64,000 nt of DNA from Methylocella silvestris BL2 (GTDB lineage: Bacteria; Pseudomonadota; Alphaproteobacteria; Rhizobiales; Beijerinckiaceae), in NCBI RefSeq assembly GCF_000021745.1, contig NC_011666.1, forward strand, positions 3,685,001 to 3,749,000, in the 5' to 3' direction. Under the pieces are notes generated by a model. The model worked only from the letters and a program-made list of their open reading frames with translations. It did not search any database and was not told where the DNA came from. This document shows, piece by piece, positions 26,133-35,214 of the stretch; positions within the stretch are counted from its first letter, which is position 1, and every line of letters begins with the position of its first letter. Both the position numbers and the translations under genes were made by a program.

Positions 26133-28085
26133 ATGGCAAGCCGGCATTTGACAATGAATATGCCCCCTCTGGTCGCACCCTCTCCGGAGCTTGAGGGCCG
26201 CCTGCGCGCGGCATGGAAAACGGAGCCGGGATGGCGCGGCTTTTTCACGACCGTCGATCATAAGGAGATCGGCCTTCGCTACATCGTCACCGCCTTCGCG
26301 TTTCTCATTATCGGCGGCCTGGAGGCGCTGGTGATGCGCCTGCAGTTGGCAGCGCCGAATATGAGCCTGCTCACCCCGGAGCAATATAATCAGCTCTTCA
26401 CAATGCATGGCGTCTCGATGATTTTTCTGTACGCCATGCCGATCCTGTCGGGTTTTAGCAATTATCTGTGGCCGCTCCTGCTTGGCTCGCGGGACATGGC
26501 GTTTCCGCGAGTCAACGCGCTTTCCTACTGGACCTACATTTTCGCCGGTTTGTTTATCTATGCGAGCTTCATGCTCGGCGTCGCACCCAACGCCGGCTGG
26601 TTCAATTACGTCCCGTTGTCCGGGCAAAACGCCAACCCTGGGATCAACATCGATTTTTACGCGTTGGGCATGATCCTGCTCGGCATTTCAACGACCGTTG
26701 GCTCCGTCAACTTCGTCGTTACCCTGATGCGCATGCGCGCCCCTGGCATGTCCGTCAATCGCTTGCCGGTGCTGGTTTGGGGCACTTTGACCGCCTCCAT
26801 CGCGAATATAGTCGTCGTGCCAAGCGTCAGCCTCGCATTCTTGATGCTATGGCTCGATCGCAATTTCGGCTCGCATTTCTTTACCGTCGGCGACGGCGGC
26901 CAGCCAATTCTCTGGCAGCATTTGTTTTGGATGTTCGGCCATCCGTGGGTCTATGCGATTGTCCTGCCGGCGATGGGATTTGTTTCCGACGGCCTGCCGA
27001 TTTTCTGCCGCAGGCCGATCGTCGGCTACACGCTTGTGGCGCTATCGACTGTTGCGACCATGGCGCTTGGCTTCGGCGTCTGGGTCCACCATATGTTTGC
27101 GACCGGCATTTCGAACCTGGCTTTGTCCTTCTTCAGCGGCGCCTCCCTTGTGATAACCGTGCCGAGCGCGATTGCAGTTTTCTGCTGGATTGCGACAATC
27201 TGGTCAGGTCGACCCGTCGCCACCGCGGCGTTCCATTTTTATGCCGGCATGATCGGGCTCTTTGTCATTGGCGGCGTCTCTGGCTTCATGACGGCGTCGG
27301 TTCCCGTCGATTGGCAGCTTACAGACACCTATTTTATTGTCGGACATATCCACTACGTGCTGATTGGCATCAACGTATTTCCAGTGATCGGCGCCTTCTA
27401 CACATGGTTCCCTAAAATAACCGGCCGCATGCTCGACGAAAGATTGGGCAAATGGAATTTTTGGCTGATGTTCGTCGGATTCAACCTCGGCTTTTTGCCG
27501 ATGCATATTTCCGGTCTGCGGGGAATGCCGCGCCGGATCTACACCTATGGGCCCGATATGGGATGGTCGACGCTCAATCTCATCACGTCGATCGGATCGT
27601 TTCTGTTCGCCGCCGGCGTGCTTCTCTTCATCCTCAATGTTGCGATAAGTCTGCGCCGCGGCGCGCCGGCCGGCGCAAATCCCTGGGACGCCGGCACGCT
27701 CGAATGGCTGACCGCTTCTCCGCCGCCGCCCCATAATTTCACGGTAATTCCACAAATCGGAAGCCGCCACCCCTTGTGGGAAGACCATCTAGACGACGCT
27801 GGAGCGTCGATTATCGATCGCGGCCTCGCGCTCGATGATGGACGCGAGACAATCGGAGTTACCGTGCTGGACGGCGAGCCGGATGTCATCCTGCGCATGC
27901 CTGGAGACAGCTGGCTTCCGTTCCTGCTCGGCCTTGCTTCGACCGGCGTGTTTATCGGCATGCTGACTCACTTGTGGATACTGGCGGGAATCGCCCTCAT
28001 CGGCTGCTTTCTCGTTCTGGCCGCATGGCTACAGCCGGCGCCGCTGCCGCCGATGCAATTGATCGCGGAGGCGGAGCATGTCTAA
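26133..28085 (+). CDS. coxA: Cytochrome c oxidase subunit I
   Basis: A 650-residue haem-copper oxidase catalytic subunit with about 12 membrane helices plus extra C-terminal helices. Visible ligands are His92 (MHGVSMIF, low-spin haem), His270 and Tyr274 (GHPWVY), His319-His320 (VWVHHMF, CuB) and the paired His of VGHIHYVLIG. The canonical HPEVY motif is HPWVY here, so the D-channel glutamate is replaced by Trp. It overlaps the subunit III gene by 8 bases. It reduces oxygen with electrons delivered through CuA of subunit II. Confidence 0.95.
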   Translation: MASRHLTMNMPPLVAPSPELEGRLRAAWKTEPGWRGFFTTVDHKEIGLRYIVTAFAFLIIGGLEALVMRLQLAAPNMSLLTPEQYNQLFTMHGVSMIFLYAMPILSGFSNYLWPLLLGSRDMAFPRVNALSYWTYIFAGLFIYASFMLGVAPNAGWFNYVPLSGQNANPGINIDFYALGMILLGISTTVGSVNFVVTLMRMRAPGMSVNRLPVLVWGTLTASIANIVVVPSVSLAFLMLWLDRNFGSHFFTVGDGGQPILWQHLFWMFGHPWVYAIVLPAMGFVSDGLPIFCRRPIVGYTLVALSTVATMALGFGVWVHHMFATGISNLALSFFSGASLVITVPSAIAVFCWIATIWSGRPVATAAFHFYAGMIGLFVIGGVSGFMTASVPVDWQLTDTYFIVGHIHYVLIGINVFPVIGAFYTWFPKITGRMLDERLGKWNFWLMFVGFNLGFLPMHISGLRGMPRRIYTYGPDMGWSTLNLITSIGSFLFAAGVLLFILNVAISLRRGAPAGANPWDAGTLEWLTASPPPPHNFTVIPQIGSRHPLWEDHLDDAGASIIDRGLALDDGRETIGVTVLDGEPDVILRMPGDSWLPFLLGLASTGVFIGMLTHLWILAGIALIGCFLVLAAWLQPAPLPPMQLIAEAEHV

Positions 28086-28692
28086 CATCGCGTTGGGAGC
28101 GCCAAACGCGGCCGCCGCGGGGTCTCCTTCAGGAAATCGAAGCGGCGTCGCTCGCGCCTCCGGCTGGTATGGCGTATGGCTCCTTGTCGTAACCGAGGGC
28201 TCGCTCTTCGCCTATCTTCTGTTCAGCTACTCTTGCAGCCTGCTGCAGGCGGGGGACGCATGGCCCCGGAGCGGGCCGCCTTCGCTGACGCTGGCCAGCC
28301 TGGGTACGAGTCTTTTGGCGGGCAGCAGCGCCGCGCTGCTATGGTTGCAGCGAGGTCCCGCAAAAAATGCGCGCCTATCCACAGGGCTTGCGCTCGCTCT
28401 CGTTCTTGGCGCGGCCTTCGTCGGCGTTCAGTCGTATGACTTCATTGCAAACAGCGCGACGGTGGCGGCTAGCGCCTCCGACTCCTATTATGTGCTGCTC
28501 TCCGGTCTGGACCTGCTGCACGCGGGCGCCGGGGTCGTTGCTCTCGCGGCGTTGCTATTCTGGTCGATGAGAGGACGCGTCCAGGATGCGGATGATCCGA
28601 ACGTCTCGATCGTCGCGATCTATTGGCATTTCACCGTTATCGTCTGGCTGTGCATTTTTGCCACATTATACCTGCTGCCCCGGTGGAGATGA
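28078..28692 (+). CDS. coxC: Cytochrome c oxidase subunit III family protein
   Basis: A 204-residue membrane protein with five hydrophobic helices. The pattern WYGVWLLVVTEGSLFAYLLFSY at the first helix and YWHFTVIVWLCIFATLYLLP at the last match the short subunit III/heme-copper oxidase subunit III-like family, including the final W-H-F...W motif. It overlaps coxA by 8 bases, showing translational coupling. It stabilises subunit I and may help proton uptake. Confidence 0.88.
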   Translation: MSNIALGAPNAAAAGSPSGNRSGVARASGWYGVWLLVVTEGSLFAYLLFSYSCSLLQAGDAWPRSGPPSLTLASLGTSLLAGSSAALLWLQRGPAKNARLSTGLALALVLGAAFVGVQSYDFIANSATVAASASDSYYVLLSGLDLLHAGAGVVALAALLFWSMRGRVQDADDPNVSIVAIYWHFTVIVWLCIFATLYLLPRWR

Positions 28693-28696
28693 CGCG

Positions 28697-29164
28697 ATGG
28701 CGCAAAATCAGACGGCGACGTCGCCGATAGAACATCCGGCTCCAGCGCGAGGCGAGATCGGCGTAGCCGCGCTCGCATTCGGCCTTATTGGCGCACCGGC
28801 GAGTTGGGCCGCACATTTCCTAATGAATGTAACCATCGCCAGCCGCGCCTGCTTTCCGGGCTCGCAGCCGTCCTCCTTGGCGAGCGCGGCCGCGCTCGCT
28901 CACGCGCTAATTTTGACGATCGACGGATTGGCGACGCTGACTGCATGCGCCGCGCTGGCGATTTCTTATCTTGCCTGGCGCTCGACGGCGCACGAAAAGG
29001 CAGCGAAGCAACGGCATGGATCAAGACCGGAGCACGCCGCCGAAGTCGGGGAGGGGCGGACGCGATTCATAGCGCTCGGAGGAATCTTGATGAGCAGCGT
29101 CTTTATTGTCGCCATTCTGTTCGATACCCTTCCCGCCATCGTCACCCCAGCCTGCGGCCAGTGA
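28697..29164 (+). CDS. Membrane protein of the cytochrome oxidase cluster
   Basis: A 155-residue protein with three hydrophobic segments (about 22-45, 63-88 and 128-148), starting at MAQNQTATSP a few bases after the subunit III stop. It is not recognised as subunit IV, but proteins of this kind commonly follow subunit III in alphaproteobacterial caa3 clusters, so a structural or assembly role is likely. Its stop codon overlaps the next start (ATGA), so it is in the same operon. Confidence 0.75.
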   Translation: MAQNQTATSPIEHPAPARGEIGVAALAFGLIGAPASWAAHFLMNVTIASRACFPGSQPSSLASAAALAHALILTIDGLATLTACAALAISYLAWRSTAHEKAAKQRHGSRPEHAAEVGEGRTRFIALGGILMSSVFIVAILFDTLPAIVTPACGQ

Positions 29165-29526
29165 TGCGAGCCGCGCGATCCAGCCTCGGGGCCTGCGCCT
29201 TGGCGCTGCTATGCTCGGCTTGCGACCTTACACATCCTGAGCGGGCGAGCGAGGCGCGACAGGGCGCAACGCTTATTTCGGCTCTCGGCTGCGGCAGCTG
29301 CCACACAATTCCGGGCATTGATGGCGCGAGCGCAAATGTTGGCCCGTCGCTGGAAGGGATCGGATCACGAATTTACGTCGCCGGCGTCTTGCGTAACACG
29401 CCAGAGAATTTGCAGCGCTGGATCCAGCATCCGCAAGAGGTCGTCCCAAACAACGCGATGCCCGATTTGCCGATTGACGACGCATCGGCCCGCAAGATTG
29501 TCGCTTATCTCGAGACCTTGCGCTAG
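29164..29526 (+). CDS. Small c-type cytochrome, probable lipoprotein
   Basis: A 120-residue protein. The N-terminus LALLCSAC fits a lipobox, suggesting a lipid-anchored cytochrome. Haem attaches at CGSCH (about 43-47), and the distal Met is probably in NNAMPDLPI. It is translationally coupled to the preceding gene and likely shuttles electrons to subunit II of the oxidase. Its stop codon overlaps that of the convergent ctaG (29523-29526), leaving no intergenic terminator. Confidence 0.88.
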   Translation: MRAARSSLGACALALLCSACDLTHPERASEARQGATLISALGCGSCHTIPGIDGASANVGPSLEGIGSRIYVAGVLRNTPENLQRWIQHPQEVVPNNAMPDLPIDDASARKIVAYLETLR

Positions 29527-30323
29527 GCGGTGTGAGCACGCCGACCGGCCTCCCGCATACAGGCGGCGAGCGCGGCAACGGCGTGAAGCGTAAGAATCAA
29601 TCCGAACGGCAACCACATCACGAGACCGCCCAGCTGCTGGTCTTGCAGAGGCGACAGGCCCCAGGACTCCGTCGTCGTCAAATGCGCGGCAAAGAGAACG
29701 CGCGGCGCGAACGTAAGCAGCGCTCCGAGTCCCATCATCTGCAGGGCGGTGAAAAAGCTCGCGGCTAGCGCTGCGCCAGGATTGAGCGAGAGACCGCGCA
29801 GCAAACAGCGCCAGAGCAGGACGCTGGCGGCGAGCAGGCTGATTTCCATAATCCAATAAATGAAATGGCTTTGCAACGCCGCATCGTAGGGCTGAGGCGC
29901 GTGCCAAAGCCACAGGGCGACGGCGAAGACGATGGGAGCGGCGACAGCTTCCAAGCGGCCGCGCCTCTCGCTGTCCAGGCGCAGCGCGCGGGCCACAAGG
30001 ACGTCGACGCCGCCAAGGACAAGCAAAGGCGCCGCGAGCAACGCCAGAATCATATGCTGACCGATGCGCGCCGAAAACAGCGCCACGCTGAGGTTACACA
30101 GCGGTGAAACGAAAACCATGGCCAGGCACGCCCAGCCAGCCGCAAATGCGAAGGGACGCAGGGCGAATTCATCGCGCCTCCGCTCGTCCCAGGGTCGCAA
30201 AGCAAAAGCATAAAGCAGCGCGCCTGCGGCGAGAATGGCCAGCAGCGCGGGATCAAAATTCCAGGCAATTGAAGTAGGCGTCGGCGCTGCCCCGCAATAG
30301 GGAATATATGTGTTGGTCACCAT
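29523..30323 (-). CDS. ctaG: Cytochrome c oxidase assembly factor CtaG (caa3 type)
   Basis: A 266-residue membrane protein with seven or so helices. The pattern SIAWNFDPALLAILA, SPLCNLSVALFSARIGQHMI and the later LWHAPQPYDAAL match CtaG of caa3 oxidases, which supports copper insertion. GGAG lies 5 bases before the second of two ATGs (30323), which I took as start; the first ATG (30326) overlaps the preceding stop. It is the last gene of the xox operon, yet its partner oxidase is encoded convergently next door. Confidence 0.9.
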   Translation of the reverse strand: MVTNTYIPYCGAAPTPTSIAWNFDPALLAILAAGALLYAFALRPWDERRRDEFALRPFAFAAGWACLAMVFVSPLCNLSVALFSARIGQHMILALLAAPLLVLGGVDVLVARALRLDSERRGRLEAVAAPIVFAVALWLWHAPQPYDAALQSHFIYWIMEISLLAASVLLWRCLLRGLSLNPGAALAASFFTALQMMGLGALLTFAPRVLFAAHLTTTESWGLSPLQDQQLGGLVMWLPFGLILTLHAVAALAACMREAGRRAHTA

Positions 30324-30766
30324 CATTTCTCCGTCGGACGCTCGGACAGAGTTTTGACGTAAGCGGCGAGCTCCCAGATCTGTTCCATGGGAATGAGGCC
30401 TCGGAACGTCGGCATACCGTTTGGCCGCCCTTCCACGATTGTCGCCGCAATGTTCTCCACACTCCCACCGTAGATCCAGCTTTGATCCATCAAATTGGCG
30501 CCCATTCCGCCGCCGCCGCTGGAGTGGCAACCGGAGCAATTCATCGCCTTGAAGAGCTGTCGGCCCGCCTCAATATGCTCCGGACTCCGGGCGTACTCGT
30601 CGCCTAACGCGCTTTTCTCGTTCACCGGCATTCCGCCGCCTGGCGCGATTGGAACAAGCGAGACTTGCGGGAGAGCGGAATTCGCTTTCTCGGCGCCGGA
30701 GGGCTGAGCGTCAGCCACGGCGGGAAGGAAGACTGAGGCGAATAGCAGCAGACATGGACCTTTCAT
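30323..30766 (-). CDS. Cytochrome c of the xox operon (XoxG-like by position)
   Basis: A 147-residue exported cytochrome. A signal peptide ends near AVADA, the haem site is CSGCH (about 77-81), and the likely Met ligand is in NGMPTF. In methylotrophs the cytochrome encoded beside xoxF (XoxG) accepts electrons from the dehydrogenase; this gene follows xoxJ with a 4-base overlap, so the same role is inferred. Sequence alone does not prove it is the XoxG family. Confidence 0.8.
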   Translation of the reverse strand: MKGPCLLLFASVFLPAVADAQPSGAEKANSALPQVSLVPIAPGGGMPVNEKSALGDEYARSPEHIEAGRQLFKAMNCSGCHSSGGGGMGANLMDQSWIYGGSVENIAATIVEGRPNGMPTFRGLIPMEQIWELAAYVKTLSERPTEK

Positions 30767-31581
30767 GGCGCAGCCTCCGCCTTTTGCGCCGGAATTGGCA
30801 GGAGCGGAACATGGTAATCGGCGAGGATTGCCTCGATCTCTGAGCGGCGCCGATCGATCGCCGCCTCGAGATCGGCCGCAAGCTTGGGGTCCTCTTTGCG
30901 CACGCCCATGCCGATGTCGAAGGCCATGGGGAGTTTGGCGCCGGCGCCGACCGGCGTCAGCCGCAAAGGCGCGTCCTGCTGGCTGGCGAACCAGCCGGCC
31001 TCCGGTCCCCACATGATGGCGACATCCGTTTGGCCTGAGAGGAGTCCGTCGATGATGCCGCGAAGCGGAGCCGGCTGCCCATAGTCGCCATAAACCATAT
31101 AGCCGCGGACATTCGCGACGATGCCGCGATCGGCCAGCTCGTGCGCCGGCGGCGTGTTCACGCCATCATTGCCGACCAGCTGCACCCCAATCTCCAGCCG
31201 CGCCAGCTTCGGGTCGTCGAATCCGGTTACGCGGGGTGCGTCACCCGGCTGTACGAATACGTAGCCGGACCGGTAATAGGGCTTTGTCGTGCGCAACATA
31301 TGCATGTCGACCGGGATGCCGATGACGACGTCGCAGACATGGGCGTTCAATGTCTTGCGCAGAAAGCCGCGCCTCTGCGCAAGCCAAAAGTAGCTGAGCT
31401 TTGCGCCGATGTCGGAGGCGATGACTTCAGCGATTTTATTTTCGAAGCCAGCCTCGCTGCGATCCGAGAATGGCAAATTATTGGGATCGGCGCAGACGCG
31501 GAGCTCGAGCGCCTGCAGGGAAAGCGGCGCCGCCGCCAGCGCAGCCCCCGCCATGCAGGCCCTAAGGAAGCGCGAAGACAT
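30763..31581 (-). CDS. xoxJ: XoxJ/MxaJ-like periplasmic binding protein
   Basis: A 272-residue solute-binding-fold protein with a signal peptide (cleaved near LSLQA) and the segments LRVCADPNNLPFSD, CDVVIGIPVDMHMLRTT and DVAIMWGPEAGWFA. These mark the quinoprotein-dehydrogenase-associated group. MxaJ/XoxJ proteins are needed for methanol dehydrogenase activity and are thought to act in its assembly or activation. It overlaps xoxF by 20 bases and the cytochrome gene by 4, so the three are translated together. Confidence 0.9.
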   Translation of the reverse strand: MSSRFLRACMAGAALAAAPLSLQALELRVCADPNNLPFSDRSEAGFENKIAEVIASDIGAKLSYFWLAQRRGFLRKTLNAHVCDVVIGIPVDMHMLRTTKPYYRSGYVFVQPGDAPRVTGFDDPKLARLEIGVQLVGNDGVNTPPAHELADRGIVANVRGYMVYGDYGQPAPLRGIIDGLLSGQTDVAIMWGPEAGWFASQQDAPLRLTPVGAGAKLPMAFDIGMGVRKEDPKLAADLEAAIDRRRSEIEAILADYHVPLLPIPAQKAEAAP

Positions 31582-33367
31582 ACAGCTCGCCTCCCTTGGT
31601 GGTCACCTCGGGCAGATCCTTCATTGCGTTGACGAAACCGAGCGCGGCGGTGCCGTCGCGCTTGTCGATGCCGCCGGCCACGATCGCGCCGGACCATCCG
31701 CCAACGCCCGATAGGACGGCGACATATTGCTTCCCATCCGGACCAAGATAGGTCACTGGCTGCCCGATGATGCCGGAACCCGTCTTGAACTGCCAGAGGA
31801 GTTCGCCCGTATTGGCGTTGATCGCCTTAAACCATCCGTCCATCGTGCCGTAGAAGGCGACGTCCCCGGCCGTGACTACGGTTCCGCTCCAGACGGGAAA
31901 TCGTTCCTGTATCGCCCAGACTTTCTTGCCGTTCAGAATATCCCAGGCGGCATATTCGCCGCGATTTTCGCCTTCGCCTGCATGCATATGAATGCTTGCT
32001 CCGACGTAGGGTGTGCCGGCGATATAGCCGACGTCTTCTTCCTCGGTATCGAAACATAGATTGTTGTGCGGAAGATAGAGCAGCTTTGTCTTGTTCGAGA
32101 ATGCGGAGGGCTGCCAATCCTTGGCGCCGGGCGGCGCCGGACAAATATCCCGGACAGTTTCACCAAGCTTCGGTTGCTTGGCGGCGACATATTGAAGCCT
32201 TCCGGTCTTCAAATCGACGCCCGTGGAGCTCGTGATTTTCTGAAATGGCTCAGCGGAAAGGACTTCGCCGTTTACGCGGTCAAGGACATAAACATAACCG
32301 TTGCGGTCTGGATGAACCAGCACCTTTCGCGGCTGCCCTTTCCACGGCATGTCGAGCAGGATCTCTTCGTTGACCCCGTCGTAATCGTAGAGATCGTGTG
32401 GGCTGTATTGGTAGAACCACCGCGCCTGCCCGGTGTCAGCGTCGCGCGCAAAAATGCCGGAAGTCCATTTATTGTCGCCAGGCCTCATCGAGGAATTCCA
32501 AGGGCCGGGATTTGAAACGCCGTAATAGACGAGATTGAGCTCCGGGTCGTACGACGCCCAGCCCCAGACAGAACCGCCGCCCTGCCGCCACATGTCGGCG
32601 GGCCAGGTTGTGACCCCCAGATCCTTGCCCTTATCCGAATCGTAAAACGGCTTGAACGCGGCGCCGATCAGGACGTCGGAGTCGGGGCCTGTACTGTAGG
32701 CGCGCCAGACGATCTTTCCCGTCTTGACGTCAAGCGCAGCGCCCCAGCCGCGCACGCCCATTTCGCCGCCCGAATCTCCGACAAGCACCTTATCCTTCAT
32801 AAGCAGAGGAGCCATCGTCATGGTCTCCCCCATGTTGATGTCGCCCATTTTGGTTCGCCAGACCTCCTTGCCCGAAGCGGCGTCAACGGCGATCGTATAA
32901 TCGTCGAGCGTGTTATAGATGAGCTTTCCATCGGCGAAGACTGCGCCGCGATTGACCACGTCGCAGCAAGCTTCTCCTTGCGACGCCGCGCTCGGCAAAG
33001 GATCGTAGCGCCATTTCAAAGCCCCGCTCTGCTTCAGATCCAGGGCGAAAAGGGTGTTGGGATAGGGCGTTACGACATACATCGTATCGCCGACGACCAG
33101 CGGCGCGGCTTCCGCGCCTCGGTCTGTCCCAAGCGAAAAGCTAAAGGCGACTTTAAGATCCCGAGCGTTCCCGGCGTTGATCTGATCGAGAGAGCTGTAA
33201 CGCGTGCTGGCGACGTCTTTCGCCGGCATGGTCCATTCTTTCGCAGCATCGGCTTTGACGAAAGGAGGCGGCGTTTGCGCTTCTGCAAGAAAAGCGGCAG
33301 AGGTCACGCCGAGGAACGCGGCCACCGCTAGCGCACGTTGTGTCAGGCAGCTATCGACATGAACCAT
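31562..33367 (-). CDS. xoxF: Lanthanide-dependent methanol dehydrogenase XoxF
   Basis: A 601-residue periplasmic PQQ dehydrogenase. The ATG at 33367 follows a GGAG site and begins a signal peptide cleaved near FLAEAQ. An eight-bladed propeller follows, with the vicinal Cys134-Cys135 of ACCDVV. Metal and active-site residues correspond to Glu181 (MGETMT), Asn286 (NPGPWN) and Asp328 in the motif DLYDYDG. The extra Asp330, two residues after the catalytic Asp, is the lanthanide-coordinating residue that distinguishes XoxF from calcium-dependent MxaF, which has Ala there. It heads the operon xoxF-xoxJ-cytochrome-ctaG. Confidence 0.95.
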   Translation of the reverse strand: MVHVDSCLTQRALAVAAFLGVTSAAFLAEAQTPPPFVKADAAKEWTMPAKDVASTRYSSLDQINAGNARDLKVAFSFSLGTDRGAEAAPLVVGDTMYVVTPYPNTLFALDLKQSGALKWRYDPLPSAASQGEACCDVVNRGAVFADGKLIYNTLDDYTIAVDAASGKEVWRTKMGDINMGETMTMAPLLMKDKVLVGDSGGEMGVRGWGAALDVKTGKIVWRAYSTGPDSDVLIGAAFKPFYDSDKGKDLGVTTWPADMWRQGGGSVWGWASYDPELNLVYYGVSNPGPWNSSMRPGDNKWTSGIFARDADTGQARWFYQYSPHDLYDYDGVNEEILLDMPWKGQPRKVLVHPDRNGYVYVLDRVNGEVLSAEPFQKITSSTGVDLKTGRLQYVAAKQPKLGETVRDICPAPPGAKDWQPSAFSNKTKLLYLPHNNLCFDTEEEDVGYIAGTPYVGASIHMHAGEGENRGEYAAWDILNGKKVWAIQERFPVWSGTVVTAGDVAFYGTMDGWFKAINANTGELLWQFKTGSGIIGQPVTYLGPDGKQYVAVLSGVGGWSGAIVAGGIDKRDGTAALGFVNAMKDLPEVTTKGGELYVFALP

Positions 33368-33660
33368 GAGAGGCTCCACAAATCCGCAGTAGAAGCCATT
33401 TCGCGTTGCTTGGTTCCGAGCAAGCTGCGACGCCGCGTTCACCGATAATTGACTCGATTCTAAAGGCTCGTTGCGATCCGTAAATCCCGAGAGCGGGCCT
33501 GGCGAGAGGGCCAACTTCCGATGAGGCATTTACGAGATTGGCTCGATCAGCGTTTCATCGGTTATTGTCGGCGCCTCGGCATCCCTTTTGAAGGGCCATG
33601 AACTCCGCGCCGCCGGCCCGACCTCGGCAAATGTCGTGACAAGCGTTCCGGCCAGAGGGT

Positions 33661-33756
33661 TCAAGGCAGTTTGTCGATCGCAATGGGCAATTGACGGACG
33701 CGTTTTCCGCTGGCGTGACAAATCCTATTAGCCACCGCCGCCGCCGTCCCGGCGTA
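33661..33756 (-). pseudogene. Molybdenum hydroxylase large subunit, C-terminal scrap
   Basis: On the minus strand the end of an ORF reads YAGTAAAVANRICHASGKRV then RQLPIAIDKLP. It matches the last 30 residues of xanthine-dehydrogenase-family large subunits (compare AVSNAVFNATGARLRSVPFTFDKV at the end of the intact protein at 15633-17828). Upstream the similarity fades, so the rest of the gene is gone. Confidence 0.5.
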
Positions 33757-33778
33757 AGCGTTCGACGCGACAATCGCC

Positions 33779-33997
33779 ATGACCACGGTTCTTGGCGCGG
33801 CCATCGCGTTCTCGCCGATAATCCCGCTCAAGGCGCTTTTGTGGAGCGCCGTCAACAATGGCGTTGTTGCCGTCCCCGTCATGACGATGATGCTGGTCAT
33901 CGCCAACAGCGAAAGGATAATGCAAAGCAATAGGATCGGCGCGCCGTTGAAATGGATGGGCTGGCTCCCCACTGCCGTCATCGTTTTGAGCATCCTG
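33779..33997 (+). pseudogene. Nramp-type divalent metal transporter, C-terminal scrap
   Basis: The plus strand reads IPLKALLWSAVNNGVVAVPV, MTMMLVIANSERIM and WMGWLPTAVIVLSIL. This is the final pair of membrane helices of Nramp-family Mn/Fe transporters (typically DPIKALFWSAVINGVVAVPVM and LGWLATAVM). The first 350 or so residues are absent and the reading runs out near 34000. Confidence 0.6.
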
Positions 33998-34035
33998 CGA
34001 AGTCATGTTCGCTGGCTCTGCTGCGACTGGGATCA

Positions 34036-35214
34036 TCATCGACATTCGGGCACAGCCCTCGTCTTGCCGCTCAGCCGCGCGCCGAAGGAAAGGCTCGACG
34101 GAAGCGCGCGGACGACAGCCTGCATCGCGCCAGCCGTCTGCGGCAGGATTGCGAGCCGCGCCAGCACCGCGCCGGCGGCGATGCGGGTCGAGAACTGCCG
34201 CCGCCACGCCTCCGAATAGTCGCGCCCCGCGGCGGCGCGCGATCTCGCGTCCCAGACGTCGTGGCGCGCCAGCGCGCAGGCGAGCAGCCAGCCCGATTGC
34301 AGCGCCATCGCAATGCCCTCGGCGATGATCGGATGGCATTCGCCGGCGATGTTGCCGACGCGGAAGATATCGGCGGCGTAACACGCACGGACGCCCGGCC
34401 GGATCGGGCCGGCGGCCAACCACGCGCCGTCGAGCGCGGCGCCGCCGAGCGCGATCCGCGCCGCCGGACACGAGGCCCGGATATGCGCAAAGACCGCCTG
34501 CGCCGCCGGGGCGCGATATAAATCCCGAACGCGCGCCAGCGCATCGCGGCGGAGGCAGCACGACAGCGACAGGCGGCCCTGATCGGCCCACACCATACCG
34601 CCGTAACCGCCCGGGAAAACGAGTAACGGCATCAGATCGCGGGCGAGCGACGCTCCCCTGAAATGAGCTTTGAAGCCGAAGAAATCCTGCCGCCGGTTTT
34701 TCCGTTCGAGTTGACTTGCCAGTGGCCCGCGCGCCCACGAGCCGTGCGCGGCGATCACCGCGTCGGCGGTCAGCACGCGGCTCTCGCCGGCGCTTTCGAT
34801 CCGCACCGCGGCTGCAGCGCCGCCGGCGCAGACATCGACGGCCCGCCAGGGCTGAAACACCGCGGCGCCAGCGTCAGTCGCCGCCTGCAGCAACACGCTG
34901 TCCAGCACGTCGCGGCCAAGCGCGCAGCCAAAGGCGTCGCCCGGCGCGCGCGGCATGCCGGCCTCGACCGCGGGCCCCGAAGCAAAAAGCGCGACGCGGC
35001 GGACGCTGGGCCCCGCCCTCGCCCGCACGGACGCGCCCGCGCCAAGCCGGTCGAGCAGATCAAGATTGACGGCCGACATGTATTCGCCGCAGACTTTTTT
35101 GCGCGGAAAGCGGCTCTGTTCGACAATCGCCACCCGCCGCCCCATGCCGGCCAAAGCCAGCGCCGCCGAGCAGCCGGCCGGACCCGCGCCAATGACGATG
35201 GCGTCGTAGCTCAT
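34036..35214 (-). CDS. FAD-dependent oxidoreductase, geranylgeranyl reductase-like
   Basis: A 392-residue flavoprotein starting at MSYDAIVIGAGPAGCSAALA, an FAD-binding Rossmann motif (GAGPAGCSAALALAG). Later blocks are PRKKVCGEYMS and ACYAADIFRVGNIAGECHPI with the second FAD-contacting segment, typical of the geranylgeranyl-reductase/hydroxylase group. It overlaps the methyltransferase by 4 bases in an operon with a type III polyketide synthase. It probably oxidises or reduces the polyketide product; the exact reaction is unknown. Confidence 0.88.
   Translation of the reverse strand: MSYDAIVIGAGPAGCSAALALAGMGRRVAIVEQSRFPRKKVCGEYMSAVNLDLLDRLGAGASVRARAGPSVRRVALFASGPAVEAGMPRAPGDAFGCALGRDVLDSVLLQAATDAGAAVFQPWRAVDVCAGGAAAAVRIESAGESRVLTADAVIAAHGSWARGPLASQLERKNRRQDFFGFKAHFRGASLARDLMPLLVFPGGYGGMVWADQGRLSLSCCLRRDALARVRDLYRAPAAQAVFAHIRASCPAARIALGGAALDGAWLAAGPIRPGVRACYAADIFRVGNIAGECHPIIAEGIAMALQSGWLLACALARHDVWDARSRAAAGRDYSEAWRRQFSTRIAAGAVLARLAILPQTAGAMQAVVRALPSSLSFGARLSGKTRAVPECR

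Noticed and set aside
34716-35069. Arg-rich 117-residue frame on the plus strand inside the flavoprotein gene
   Set aside because: It is the complement of a clear FAD-dependent oxidoreductase, is full of Arg/Pro codons and has no ribosome-binding site.
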